64,000 nucleotides of DNA from assembly GCF_963169125.1 (NCBI RefSeq), contig NC_084793.1, positions 93,515,071 to 93,579,070 of the forward strand, given 5' to 3'. Source of the stretch: Humulus lupulus (Eukaryota > Streptophyta > Magnoliopsida > Rosales > Cannabaceae). Position 1 is the stretch's first letter. Each line of letters begins with the position of its first letter. The translations under genes were made by a program, and so were the position numbers. Shown here piece by piece: positions 48,108 through 59,125 of this stretch. Under the pieces are notes generated by a model. That model worked only from the letters and a program-made list of their open reading frames with translations. It ran no database searches and was not told the origin of the DNA.

Positions 48108-48864
48108 ATGGAACTGAGTCAATTCGATATAGCTTACATTCCTAGAGTCTCAATCAAGGGGCAGGCCCTAGCCGAATTCATCGTGGAATGCTCTGGGATC
48201 ACCGAAGGGGATGATACCGCAGAGCCCGCGGGGCCCGTGTGGAAGGTGTTCGTGGACGTAGCCTCGAATGAAAATGGAGTAGGGGCCGAAATCATCCTAG
48301 TGTCGCTGCAAGGGCACCAGTTGCAAAACGTCCTGTGCTTCCACATCAAGGCGTCAAACAACGAGGCTGAGCACGAGGCCATGCTGGCCGGGTTGCGTCT
48401 GGCCCGGGAAGTGGGGGCCGCAAACCTGGAGATCTATAGCGATTCCCAACTGGTTGTCAAGCAAGTCTCGGGAGAATACCAAACCAAAGGGGAAAAGATG
48501 GTGGCTTACGTGACTTAGACAAGAGAAATGCTGCAAACGTTGAGGAGGCACTCCATCCGCCAGATCCCCAGGGAACAAAATGTGTTCGCGGACACACTGG
48601 AAAAATTAACCACCGATACCGAGGCGGAGCTGTCTGGACTAGTCCCCGTCAACCATTTCCCCATCCCAAGCATTCAAGTCTCCGCGATCAACGCCATTGA
48701 CCACTCCACATCCTGGATGGGACCCCTTATCCACTATCTGACAACCGGCGGGTTGCTAGCGGACAAGGCCGCAGCCAGGAAGCTTCAGTACCAGGTCCAC
48801 ATATACGTCATGATGGACGGAAAGCTCTACCGCAGAGGGTTATCCATGCCATACCTCAGATGCG
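48108..48864 (+). pseudogene. Tat RNase H and linker
   Basis: ELSQFDIAYIPRVSIKGQAL AEFI is the usual link after RT in Tat elements. Next is an RNase H with VWKVFVDVASNENG (first D), ASNNEAEHEAMLAGL (E), IYSDSQLVVKQVSGEYQ (D) and IPREQNVFADTLEKLTT (last D). The form with NNEAEYEA-like text fits the second RNase H that Tat elements carry. A TAG at 48516 breaks it. The linker to integrase follows. Confidence 0.82.
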
Positions 48865-49492
48865 TATCCGAGACCGAAGTGCACGGAGGTTTCTGTGGAG
48901 ACCAATCATGCATGAAGTGCACGGAGGTTTCTGCGGAGACCATACAGCTGAACTTAGTCTGTCCAAAAAGATCCTGCGCCAAGGATATTTCTGGCCAACC
49001 ATGAAGAAAGACTGTATTGATTACATCCGCAAGTGCGAGCTGTGCCAAAGGTACGCGAAGGTCCCGCGAGTCGCTGCAACAGAAATAACCCTGATGACAA
49101 GCCCCTGGCCTTTCGCGGTGTGGGGAATCGATCTGGTAGGATCGCTCCCAACCAGGAAGGGAGGGTGAAGTGCGCAATCGTGGCCATTGACTACTATACC
49201 AAGTGGGTCGAAGCAGAACCCATGATTACAATCACCTCGAAGAAGGCCCTGGATTTCGTCATCAACAACATCGTGTGTCGGTACGGGCTCCCCTACAAGA
49301 TTGTATCCGACAACGGAAAGCAGTCCGACAGCATCCACTTCACGTATTTCTGTGAAAGGCATGGTATCGTCAAAAGCTTCTCCGCAGTCGCCAGGCCTCA
49401 AGCGAATGGGCAAGCAGAGGACATCAACAAAATCTTGAAAGGAACATTAAAGAAAAAGCTCCAAGCCTGCAAGAGCAAATGGCCCGAAGAGT
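48865..49492 (+). pseudogene. Tat integrase (truncated)
   Basis: Zinc domain EVHGGFCGDH with CELCQRYAK, core GIDLVGSLPT, AIDYYTKWVEAEP, IVSDNGKQ and NGQAEDINK (D, D, E present). A tandem duplication of about 34 bases (48877-48944) repeats the EVHGGFCGD segment out of frame. A frame change occurs near 49165. It stops at WPEEL, where the plus-strand gypsy piece begins, so the C-terminus is gone. Confidence 0.85.
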
Positions 49493-52400
49493 TATGAGAT
49501 TGCTGAAGTTTGAATCTTGGATGATCACTTCTTGGAGTAAATGGGAAAATATTATTAAACTGGATAGTGGGAATGTGGAATTCCAGGTGGGAGAATGTAT
49601 CTCCTCTAAGGTATCACCGTGGAGAAGGGTGAGGAATTAAGATAAGTCAAGCCCTAGTTTGTTTCAGCAGTTGGATCCTGAATAGGTCTGAACAGGGTGG
49701 CTCTGAATCAATTTTACTTTTAGCACTGGCAGTAGTATGCAGTGAGTTATGTGCTTCCATGCAGTGGGCGTGGGCCGAAGGAACCTATGAGTTGAGTTGT
49801 GAGGATCTGAAGGTTAGATTAAGTATTCCGGCAAGGAATAGCCAGTTCAGATTATGACATAAGTAATGAGGTTCTATCGAGCGGAATGTACCTTGGGCTA
49901 AGGTAAGGCAATCGAGATACAATAGTCAGGAAATGACTTAAGGAAATTTATGTCCAGTGAGTGGAATTCTGGTTCCGAGGTGTTGAGTAAATTTCGAGGA
50001 CGAAATTTCCGTAAGGAGGGGATAGTTGTAATGCCCCAAATTTCCTAATAAGGTTTAGGACCTTGATTAGGAGGTCGGGAGGGCCATAATTGATTTATTA
50101 TAGTATTTCATGATTATATGCATATTTACGTGAATTATATTATTATATGACGGTGAGTGCATGCATATGGGAGAATTTATTATTGTGAGGGTATTTTGGT
50201 AATTTGGCCACTGTGGGCGTAATTGTATATTTTGGGTGCATGATTGTGATTAATTAATATAGCCACATTATAAGGTGGATTGGTTCGAGCTATCGACATG
50301 AGACGATCATGAGATGTAAGTGTACGGTCTAGTCATAACGGGTTTAAGTCCGGGGCTCGGGGTGAATCTCGGGGTGAATTTAATGGTTAGAGCATTACCG
50401 GGAATTAAAGGGTAATGGGATATGGCTTATTGGTGTTTGAGAATATTGGGAATAGCGGGAATTGGAGGATGTTAATTGTGATTAATGAAATAGGTGTGAA
50501 AGGATGGTTTTGCCCTTGGTGGCTGCTAAGATTTCATTTTAGACCTAAGGGTATTTAGGTCTTTTTACCCTAAGAGATATATATCAGCCATTAAGGCTGT
50601 AAAAGAGTAACAAAAACAGAGTCTCTCCTCCTTCTCTCCCGATAGATTTTCTTCCTCTTTTCTCTTTGGATTTTCGAGCTCAGGTTGAGGAATTGAGCCA
50701 AGGAACCAAGCTTAGCCAAGCTAGGGTTATGCTTCACCATTGAAGAGGGTGTGTTGCCAAGATTAAGGTGAGTTTCTAGCCACTAGAACTCTTGGTTTTG
50801 CTCTATTTTCTTAGTTAAGTTTCAGCTGGTTTTTGGGTTGGAAACTTGGGAATTGGTTGGAGTTTTGGCTAGGGTTCTTGGGGTTGTGGTTCCTAGGATA
50901 TGTGGGGATGGTTTTTGGGTTCATTTGGCACCAAAAATGGGATTTGGAAGCATTAGAATCGAGTTAGAATTGAGAAAGTCGAAGAAGGAAGTTTCAGGGG
51001 TGGTGCCGTCTGGGGGTAGCGCTACAGCGCCCATCAGAGGGCGCTATAGCGCTACACAGGGCTCAGTTGGGCGGTTTGTGATTCTGTCTTGAGCGCTGGG
51101 GCGCCAGAAGGGCAGCGCTGTAGCGCTCCCTGTTCCTTCAGAACCCTGTTTTGGGTGTTTTTAAGGGCTTTTGGCTTGGGGTTTCAATCCTTAAGGCCCG
51201 GGATCGAATCTACTCACCGTGTGGGCATGTTTCGAGGTCCCGAGAGTGGGGTTTAGGTTAAGACCCTATCTTTGGTGATTTTCATTAATTGGAGATTGTA
51301 TTTGGTTATGACTAGGTGACCGCTAAAGGACTAAAAGTTTATCGTTCTCAAGGGTTGTTCCTTTAATCGTTCTAGCTCAACTTTGAGGTAAGAAAACTGC
51401 ACCCTGTGTATGTGAGACATGCATGGTTATTATTGATGCATGTTGGTTAATTATTATGTATGACATGCGTGGCTGTTATTGGTGCATGTTAGATTGCTGG
51501 ATTTATTGCATATGATGCCTGAGAAACATGTGATTAGGACATGCTTTGTGTACTAGGTATGATATCGTTCAGAGCTTGAGCCTCTGTGTTTATGCATGGT
51601 CCTAGTTGTACTAATACATGTTTAGTAAGCATGCTGAGTACTTTGTTTATGGATATGGAACATGTGATATATGATTGGCGGCATGACTTACTTGTGTATG
51701 GCGCTGGCTTATTAGTCAGAATCGACAATGGTGTCAGATCCGTCTGTGAAGCTGTGACTTATTAGTTAAGTTCACCACGGGCTGAGCACTGGTCGTGTTT
51801 TACCGACCCAAGGGTCAGAAGTGGCAGTGCGTTATGAACGCCGGGCCGATTAAAGATTAGATCTAATCGAGGTCGGCATTGAATGACTCATATGGGGTAT
51901 TAATGCTGGACCGACCGGAAGGTCAATGAGAACTATAAGCGCTTGCCTGGTCTATGACCAGATGTTTATGGCCAAGGTATATGACCCCGGTGACTGTTTT
52001 TCACATGGCCAAGGGACGCTGTCCATAGCACGACTCTAGGGTCGGGAGGAAGGTTATGTTGGTGACCATTCACCATGCACCTGTCCTAATCAAACTTACG
52101 AAAGGATCACTTGTCAGTTGAGCCCTGGTGACCCTATCGTCACATGGATAGAAGGAGCGATGCTCATTATTTTGACTTTTGGCTATTGTCACCTATTTTC
52201 TTGGACTGATAGTCCTGAATGGTTATTATGATCGTCGTTGGGACTATGTCACGCTTTATTGTGTTTTCTTGCTAGGCTTTGGCTCACGGGTTCTACGTGG
52301 TGCAGGTAAAGGCAAGAGGAAGCTGGACCATCCTTGAGTTGGAGAGCTTAGGTGATGATGTGTACGTATGCAGCTGCTCGTCCGCCACGGCCGAGGTTTA

Positions 52401-52663
52401 AAGTGGAACTAGGGTTGAACCCTGTTTTGCCGCTTAGAACGGCCTGTTGTAAATATTTTCTGTAATAAACTCTGAAACTTTATTTTCGGGATCCCAATGT
52501 ATATACTAAACGTTCTAGTCAAACGTTACATCTTAACCAAAATGTTTAATCCCTAAATCGCTAATCATACCTAGATCACGTTTTAGGCCAAATGACTCGG
52601 TTAGCGAGTTTAGCACTGTTTACAAGGCACACCGTAATGGTCCCTGGAGTTTGGGGCGTTACA
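49493..52663 (+). mobile_element. Plus-strand gypsy 3' end and LTR, 5'-truncated
   Basis: 534 bases of internal 3' sequence, then the 3' LTR. The internal end, atttcgaggacgaaattt then aaggaggggatag (50000-50025), is the purine-tract region typical of Tekay/Del-type chromoviruses. All coding upstream is lost. It belongs to the same family as 45427-48107 but faces the other way. Confidence 0.85.
50027..52663 (+). mobile_element. Gypsy 3' LTR (plus)
   Basis: 2,637 bp, TGTAATGCCCCAAATTTCC to GGGGCGTTACA, with the family landmarks. Its GC block (51017-51127) differs: GCGCTATAGCGC (51041-51052) and AGCGCTGTAGCGCT (51114-51127) instead of GCGCCGCGGCGC. Confidence 0.92.
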
Positions 52664-52815
52664 GTCCCGCCCCGGACAAACGCTGTCCGGGGGTATGATT
52701 AAAAGGACCAAGGCTCAGGCCTGGTCTCGCCCCGGACAAACGCTGTCCGGGGGTATGATAAAAAGGACCAAGGCTCAGGCATGGTCCCGCCCCGGACGAT
52801 CGCTGTCCAGGGGGT
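52664..52815 (+). repeat. 60-bp tandem repeat, each with a perfect hairpin
   Basis: Three units (about 2.5 copies) with hairpins at 52670-52692, 52730-52752 and 52790-52812. The stem is CCCCGGACA with TGTCCGGGG and the loop AACGC. The third has one mismatch and loop base changes. They are separated by aaaaggaccaaggctcaggc. They lie in the Tat non-coding region between integrase and the 3' end of the antisense gene. Confidence 0.9.
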
Positions 52816-53351
52816 AAAAATATCCAGTAGGACGTATGGGCTAGCCCATATCGTAACTGTCGGCCGACCATGCATGGCCCCAAACAGCCGAGTACCCGTC
52901 CGCGTAGCTTCCACAATAACTCAAGACTATTAGGGCGCGGGTCCCAGGTGTAAATGGCCCAGGCCGTGAGAACCTAGTCTAGGTTTCAAAATAAGCTAAT
53001 CGACCAAACCCCGAGGGTCCAGACCGTTAGATTGGCAAAGTTGGGGACTGGACGAGTAGAATCAGTGATAATTATCAACTCCCTAATGGCCCAGGCCGTT
53101 GGATCCTAAGCAACAGGATTAAAGTGAGTTGATAAATTAAAGTCAGGAATAATCTAGTCCAGGCCGTTGGAACCGGGACCAAACACTTGCCTCATTCATG
53201 CACGGTGGTGAAACACATAGTGAAAGCTTAGCGGGTGGAAACGGGAAAGCAATAAGCAAAAAATAAAGTGGATAAAACACCAAAAATTTTCTTAGACGCA
53301 TACGCGTCCGAAAAAATATTGCAAAATTATAAACAAAAAGAAGGTCCGGGT
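52816..53351. other. Tat non-coding region beyond both genes
   Basis: Four loose copies of a roughly 65-bp unit around (c/t)ccaggccgttggat (52960, 53020, 53090, 53157). No coding. It is probably 3' UTR for the antisense gene and spacer for pol. Confidence 0.5.
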
Positions 53352-56300
53352 CTACACTTCGCCAGGTTCTGATGCCTCCAGGATGGCTCCATCCGCCTCT
53401 TCATCATCCAGGGGCTCCGCGTCAGCTTTCTCCTTGGCCTCAAATTTGGCTCTCTTCGCGGCATGGTTAGGATAGACCAGGAGGTTCATGTTCTTGTCGT
53501 AGACCTAGGCCATATAGATGGCCTCATCGAAGGTGACGCCCAACATGTCGTCCGCCTGCTCTTTTTCGCGGCGGGTCTCCTCGTGCGCCTTCACCTCCTT
53601 ATGAAGCAACCCGTCTAGCTCATGGTTCCGGGCCTCCAGACCTTTGACCCTCTCCCGGTCCTGGATGGACTAAGTCACAGCCGCCTCCTACGAAGCCTTT
53701 ACTCAGAGAAGCTCCGCTTCCAGATTGGCCATCCGCTCACCAGCCTCGGCTTCTTTCTGGGACAGAGCCTCTTCAAGCTGAAACTTGACCCGGTCGAACT
53801 CCGCGTGGTTTGCTTCGGCCTGAGCAACCGCATTGGCCAGGGACACTTTAGCCTGGGCTGTCTCCTTGGCCAAGGCCTCCTTGGCGGCTTCTCTTTGATT
53901 CACGGCTGCCTTCAGCTCCAGCTGGGGCGTCTCCATCTTCATGGCAGCCTCGGCCACCAGGTCGGCATTCCGATGGGATAATAGAGCATCCTGGAACAAA
54001 GCAAAGTTAGAAAAGTCCTTACTGAGCAAGGAAAAGGAGAAAGACAAGACGCAAAGTAAACTTACAGCGGTGGCTTGGTGGCAGAGAGCTTGGGAAATGA
54101 ACAGCATGTGAACGGGGCCGTGTCCTGCCCCAGCTTAGGGCGGAAACTTGTCTTGGCAACCAGCCGATCCACGATTGGTTGAGGGGCACTGAAGGCTACC
54201 GGGCGATCAGCGAATTCAACCTAACGACGAATCATCAGGGCCTTGTAAACCTCCTCCCTCCTTTACCGGCCACTCTCCCATGTCCGGGAAATGAGTTTGG
54301 ACTGCTCGTCCCGCAAGATGACCTCCCCCTCCTCGGGTAAGGCTGGGTGGATGGGAAGAGTCGGTGTTGCCGAAAGGTCTTGAGCACCAAGGTGACTCTC
54401 CCCGAACGACTCCCCAACTGAACCATCCCGCCTCATCCGGGCCCTCTTGTTTCTTGTTTCAGCCTCCTCCGTGCCCAAGGTCGCGACTCTTTTCCCAGAG
54501 CTCTGGCTTGCCGCTGGTTCCAGCTCTAGGTTAATCACCAGGGGGTGAGAGGGAAGATCAAGGACAGTGGCCGGGTCGATGGCCGTGATCAGAACCACTG
54601 CCAGGGCCGCCTTGCTAGGTTGAAGCTCCGGCCCTGGCGTCTCCTTAGACGCTTTCTTGGCAGCCTTCTTGGCCGCGGCCCTCGCCTTGGCAGCCCGGGT
54701 CTCGAGGAGCTGCTTCATCTTATCCACGGGGTCGGACATATCGGAGTCTTTTGAAATAAACACGAATAAAAAAGAGTTAGTACAATTAACAAGCAAACAA
54801 GGAAGTCGAGACTAAGAGTGGCCTGGGACGAACCCTTATTTAGGCCCTGGACCTGACTCAATTCATCTAACGCGAAAGAGTAGACTCGGTCCCCCATGTC
54901 ATCCAGGTGTAGTAAGTTCCCATATTGGAGAAACCCGGACAAGTACATGAGGACTTCTGAGCCTACGGGAATGGGAGACGAAGGTCTCATTTCCCCATCA
55001 GCCCCGAACACGGGGCCTCGGTGTGCTAGCCTATCCCTAGCTAAGTCCCCAACTTGGGGAGCATAAGTCAAAATCATAGGTGAGTTACCTCGCCCTGATA
55101 CGCTAGCCCCGGGGGTCCCCTTATTCAACTGTCCCTCGTCGAAGAGGGCTTCCAGCTCCTCGGAGGTGGCCGCCTCCCTCGGCTAGGCTTGGTCCCTCTT
55201 TCACTTGGCTGCGTCCGCCAACGCCGCAGCCTCTACGGCCCTGATGTGTTCCAGGGCCAGCTCCTCCCTCAGTGCGAGGTCTTTCTCGCATTGTACCCCC
55301 AAAAGGCTCGAGGCATGGATCGTTTGGTGGGCCGCGAGCATTCCGATCACTCGGAGGTTGTCAGTGTTAACATAACCCCCCACGTCCAGATCCTCCGCGC
55401 TTAGCTCGGAGTAAAGTTTCTTCCGATCTAGGATGAACTGGGTGAGGGGAGTCTAGGCAAAGGGTGCTGCCACCCGAGATGATGTGGTGAGACTAAAAGA
55501 AAAAGAGGAAGAAAAGAGGACAAAGACAAGAAAGAGGGACGGGAAACCACTTACCCACTCGCTAGAAGTCCAGCATCAGTGTGGGGTTCTTCTCTATGAG
55601 GAAACCGGACGTCATGAACCAGTAGTATCGGACGTCTGGGGGATGCTTCTAGGTGCTGGTAGGAGCAGGGTAGTTACCCCGCAGTTTGAGCCTGTAGAAG
55701 CTGTCCAGGGTCTTCTCCTTGACGTTGACATGCAGCTCCATCTTGTAGAAGTACAAGATTTCTGCGGGGGTCGGCTCTGGGATCTCCCTTGCGAAAAAGA
55801 AGACGCGCCATCCCGCAAGCAATCAGTATGCTTGGGGCAGAAGCTAGAAGGGCGCGATCCCCATGAATGTCAGGAACCGCACAAAGTAATCATGGAGCGG
55901 GAGCGTAGCCCCCGCACTGATGTGGCCTACGCTCCAGGCCCCGAACCCATTCACGGAGGTGTGGGCCCTCTCCTCTTTCCTGGCAAGGCGGTTATGGAAT
56001 AGTCCGGGAGTCGACTCCATGCCCAAGCGCTTCTCCAGGGCGTATAGCATCTGATAGTTCCGGAACAGGTTCAACACCACATCCATCTCCCACCTATTGC
56101 CTTTGGGGGTCCTAGACCCGGGAAGAATGGAAGGGGCCTTATTAACTTCCTTCTCCGAATGAAGGGTGACGCCCGATGTCATGGCTGGTGATCTGGGAGC
56201 AAAACAGCGTAACAAACCAAGCAGTTAGTTCCAAAACCCAAGAAGGTTGGTTAAGGTACGGGGGCTCTCCTATGAACTGCTTGGAAAAGTCCCCTCTGGA

Positions 56301-56770
56301 TCAGGTCTGGGATCACCAGGGATCCGCAAGTTCCTAATCGGGAATGAAAAATAGGCTACACTCCTAAGCCGGCCCATCGCCGCTTGTCTGGGAATCACCC
56401 GTACCCAGAAAGGGTTCAGAGTGGCCCGGCCTAGGCTGTCTTTCCCTAACACTAATTCTAAACGCAGGCAAGGTCTAGCAGCCTAAGCAGATAAGCAAAA
56501 TGACATGAAATCTACGTTTGTGTACATATATAGGTGCGAAGGCGAAAGGCAGAGAAACTTACTGTAAGTTGCTGGTCGTGAAAAGTGGTGGTTGTCCGGT
56601 GGCAAGGACAGCAGAATCTCAATCTTGAACTGGTGGAGACGTTTCAGCAGCTCGTCAAGAGGGCAGGCTGGTGGCGTCTGCTCGGGCAAGGGTGCAGATA
56701 TCAGAACCATTGGAAAAAGGCGACGCAGGTGGAGCAGACGGTGGAGGATATCATCGGCAAGCTCGGTCAT
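53352..56770 (-). pseudogene. Spliced antisense gene of the Tat element (coiled-coil protein)
   Basis: Six exons can be drawn on minus: 56563-56770, 56260-56457, 55555-56192, 54834-55452, 54066-54747 and 53352-53990. Introns carry GTAAGT donors at three places (56562, 55554, 54065) and good acceptors (TGCGTTTAG, TTTTGCTCCCAG, TTGTTCCAG). Start MTELADDILHRLL. Exon 3 has HISAGATLPLHDYFVRFLT and VFFFAREIPEPTPAEILYFY, resembling the 'putative gypsy-type transposase' domain of plant proteins (from memory). Exon 5 is basic with MSDPVDKMKQLLETRAAKAR; exon 6 is a long coiled coil (EAAMKMETPQLELKAAV). About 990 codons. TAG stops and a frame shift in exon 2 break it. Role in the element is unknown. Confidence 0.72.
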
Positions 56771-56835
56771 AAGCAAATCCTTCGAGTTCTTTGACTGGCT
56801 CGAGAGTGTAAAGGTTTCAAATGAAAGCCCGGGGG

Positions 56836-56843
56836 TATTTATA
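56836..56843 (-). promoter_or_regulatory. TATA box of the antisense gene
   Basis: On minus TATAAATA followed by CCCCCGGG, 66 bases upstream of the ATG at 56770. A start about 30 bases on would leave a leader of some 35 bases. This suggests a promoter independent of the LTRs. Confidence 0.6.
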
Positions 56844-57388
56844 AGAGCCCAGGCGCTAATTTTTGATCTAACGGTTGGGATCGGTGCCCCCATCGGATGG
56901 TCCAGGATCGTGTAGGGGCATTGATGGATCCACTCGAGTGCTGGATCACAGTATCCCCAAGGCGCGATCCGCGCCACTACGATCCAACGTCCCAGAGAGA
57001 GAAGCCCTTCAAAGTTCGCCCCATCCTATGGTCCTCCTTGTCGCAGAAGTAATAATGGAAAGCGCCCATGCGGATGGGACGCTTTGTGATCCAATTTGAC
57101 ATAGAAGCCCTAGCCTAGCAACCCTTGAGGTGGTTGTTGACCTTTCAGGGTCAAGTGCCATCGATGCAACTGTTGCTAGGAGACACGTGTACCCCTCGTC
57201 ATGAACCGGGGCATTGATAAACGAATCCGGACCCAGGTAAATGGTCCAGGCTCCACAGTCGTCTGGCACGCGGTGCCCCTTACCGCGGACCAGTTGCTAT
57301 GAGAAGAAACCGGGAAGAATGCTGAGAGGATCCGGGACTAAGACAAGCCTCCACCACGCAGGCCCGGATGAAGGCTTAGGGGGGTAAA
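56844..57388. other. Tat region between antisense promoter and 3' LTR
   Basis: About 530 non-coding bases. The last part, aaggcttaggggggtaaa (57371-57388), is the polypurine tract directly before the LTR. The rest should hold the upstream promoter of the antisense gene; I see no other element. Confidence 0.6.
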
Positions 57389-58296
57389 TGTTATCCCCGT
57401 TTCCTGGCAGGCGCCCGGGTCCGCGCTTCAAGCCCACTGGCTAGCCAAATGAGTTTAGGCTCAGCCCAAGCCCATCTGGGCAAGGCCCGAAAGGCATCCG
57501 AGGAGTATTGTCCGGGACGGTTATCTGGGAGATGATGTGTTTGGCTTCCGAATAATAGTCGGGATCAATGGGGATGATCCCGAAGCCTGGTAAATGGTCT
57601 GGGCTCCTGGTAAATGATCCGGGCCCATGGTAAACAATACAGGACCTCGACGATCGGAGAGGGACGTGGGTAAACGAACTTGGGTCGGCTCCCCAAGGTT
57701 GGTAGGATAAAGCATCCGTGACCCTGACTTCATCCCATGAAGCGTGGGAGTTGTCCCCACGTTTCACCTGCAGAAAAGGCCACCTCGGGATTGTACGCCG
57801 TTGGTTCAGACCTACGCTGCCACTACTCTGATCGATCTAGTCCCCTGAATCTGCCCTCGTAACTCGAGATGCCCAAACCAAAGCTCCAATTTGTCGCATG
57901 ATAGATATGGTTTGGGCTGGCCCAGTGGGCTCAGATTAATGTATTTCTCTTATGTTTTAATCATTTGTATTGGGCTTCCATTAGAGAAGCCAGTAGTATT
58001 TATACCTTTATTGGGCCCGGGTCAGCCCGGCCTAAGCCCAGTGCACCTGTGAACCTATAAATACATGTAACAGAGCACTGGAGAGGGGATCTCTTTTTAG
58101 CGTGTATACAGTTACTCTGTTGAACCTTAAAAAAAACTCTATTGTTGTAAATTCTCTAAGCTCTAATACAACTGTCTCATGGAATAAGGCTCATTAACGC
58201 CCCAACCACGTAAAAATCAGGCTTACAATTTCTAAACCCTTTCTCTTTAGTCTCTCTTATCTTTTACTATTGTAGTTTCTGAAAACTCGGTAAACA
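57389..58296 (+). mobile_element. Tat 3' LTR
   Basis: 908 bp, TGTTATCCCC to GGTAAACA; TATA box TATAAATA at 58056-58063. It matches the 5' LTR closely, apart from several short indels (one of about 30 bases near 57470, absent relative to 32000). Confidence 0.92.
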
Positions 58297-58691
58297 GGTA
58301 GTATCGTATACAACAACAAAAATTCATATAAACAACTTTATATGAGGATCCTTTAATATGAAATATGTTAATCAATATAATATGTATATGTAAAAATAAT
58401 ACGAAATGATTTACCTCTTGTAGCCTATCAAGAATCATTGAATCTTTTCATATATATTTCGATCTTCCTATCATCACTAGAGTAATCACACTTAGATCTT
58501 TCAAGACGTTCTCTACACCTCAAGATGTGGGTGGGCACATAGAGAACAAAAATCAAAAGTATTCTCAACACATGAGACTCTTGATTATAGGCTAGAGAGA
58601 AATGTTTATCTTTTTGTGTGAAAAAGATGATCAATTTTTCTTTTCTGTAAAAAGGTTCTTCTCCTATTTTCTATCATATAGAATATATAGA

Positions 58692-58740
58692 CATTATCAT
58701 CATCATCATCATAATAATAATAATAATAATAATAATAAAA
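58692..58740. repeat. (ATC)n(ATA)n microsatellite
   Basis: Four ATC and about nine ATA triplets at the place of the (AAT)n array in the sister LTR; a second short (AAT)n follows at 58754-58774. Confidence 0.85.
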
Positions 58741-59125
58741 TTCATCATCTTTAATAATAATAATAATAATAAAATAAATGATAATTAAAGACAAAGTCTT
58801 ACATTTTATTTTAAAACACTTTTCAAAATGTTTTATTAATTAATTGAATAAAATAAAAAACCAATAACTAATTACCATCAGTAGTGGTACACGCATAGGG
58901 CAGTCCAAGAAGCCCTATGCATGTAGCACTTCCCTGAAAAATTGGATTTGATTTTTCATGCATTTTTATTTTAACTAATTAATAATTAGAAATTCAAATA
59001 AGGTGTCATCTTTTTAAGGAAAATATAACAACTTAAATTTCAAAATTCAAATTTTAAATTTCCATTATCATCTTATTATTAATTAAATAAATATAATAAT
59101 AAAAACTAATTTTGACTATCCATAT

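Larger units (their letters stand above)
31920..58296 (+). mobile_element. Tat-type Ty3/gypsy element with antisense gene
   Basis: 26.4 kb including three nested pieces; about 11.9 kb without them. LTRs at 31920-32863 and 57389-58296, TSD ggtag (31915-31919, 58297-58301), purine tract 57371-57388. Plus strand: gag, protease, RT, RNase H, integrase in gypsy order. Minus strand between integrase and 3' LTR: a spliced extra gene (53352-56770). Large size, this gag style and an extra downstream antisense gene are known marks of the Tat lineage in plants. Confidence 0.88.

Noticed and set aside
31920..58296. Endogenous plant pararetrovirus
   Set aside because: The element has integrase, LTRs and a TSD, and no movement-protein or capsid reading typical of caulimovirids.
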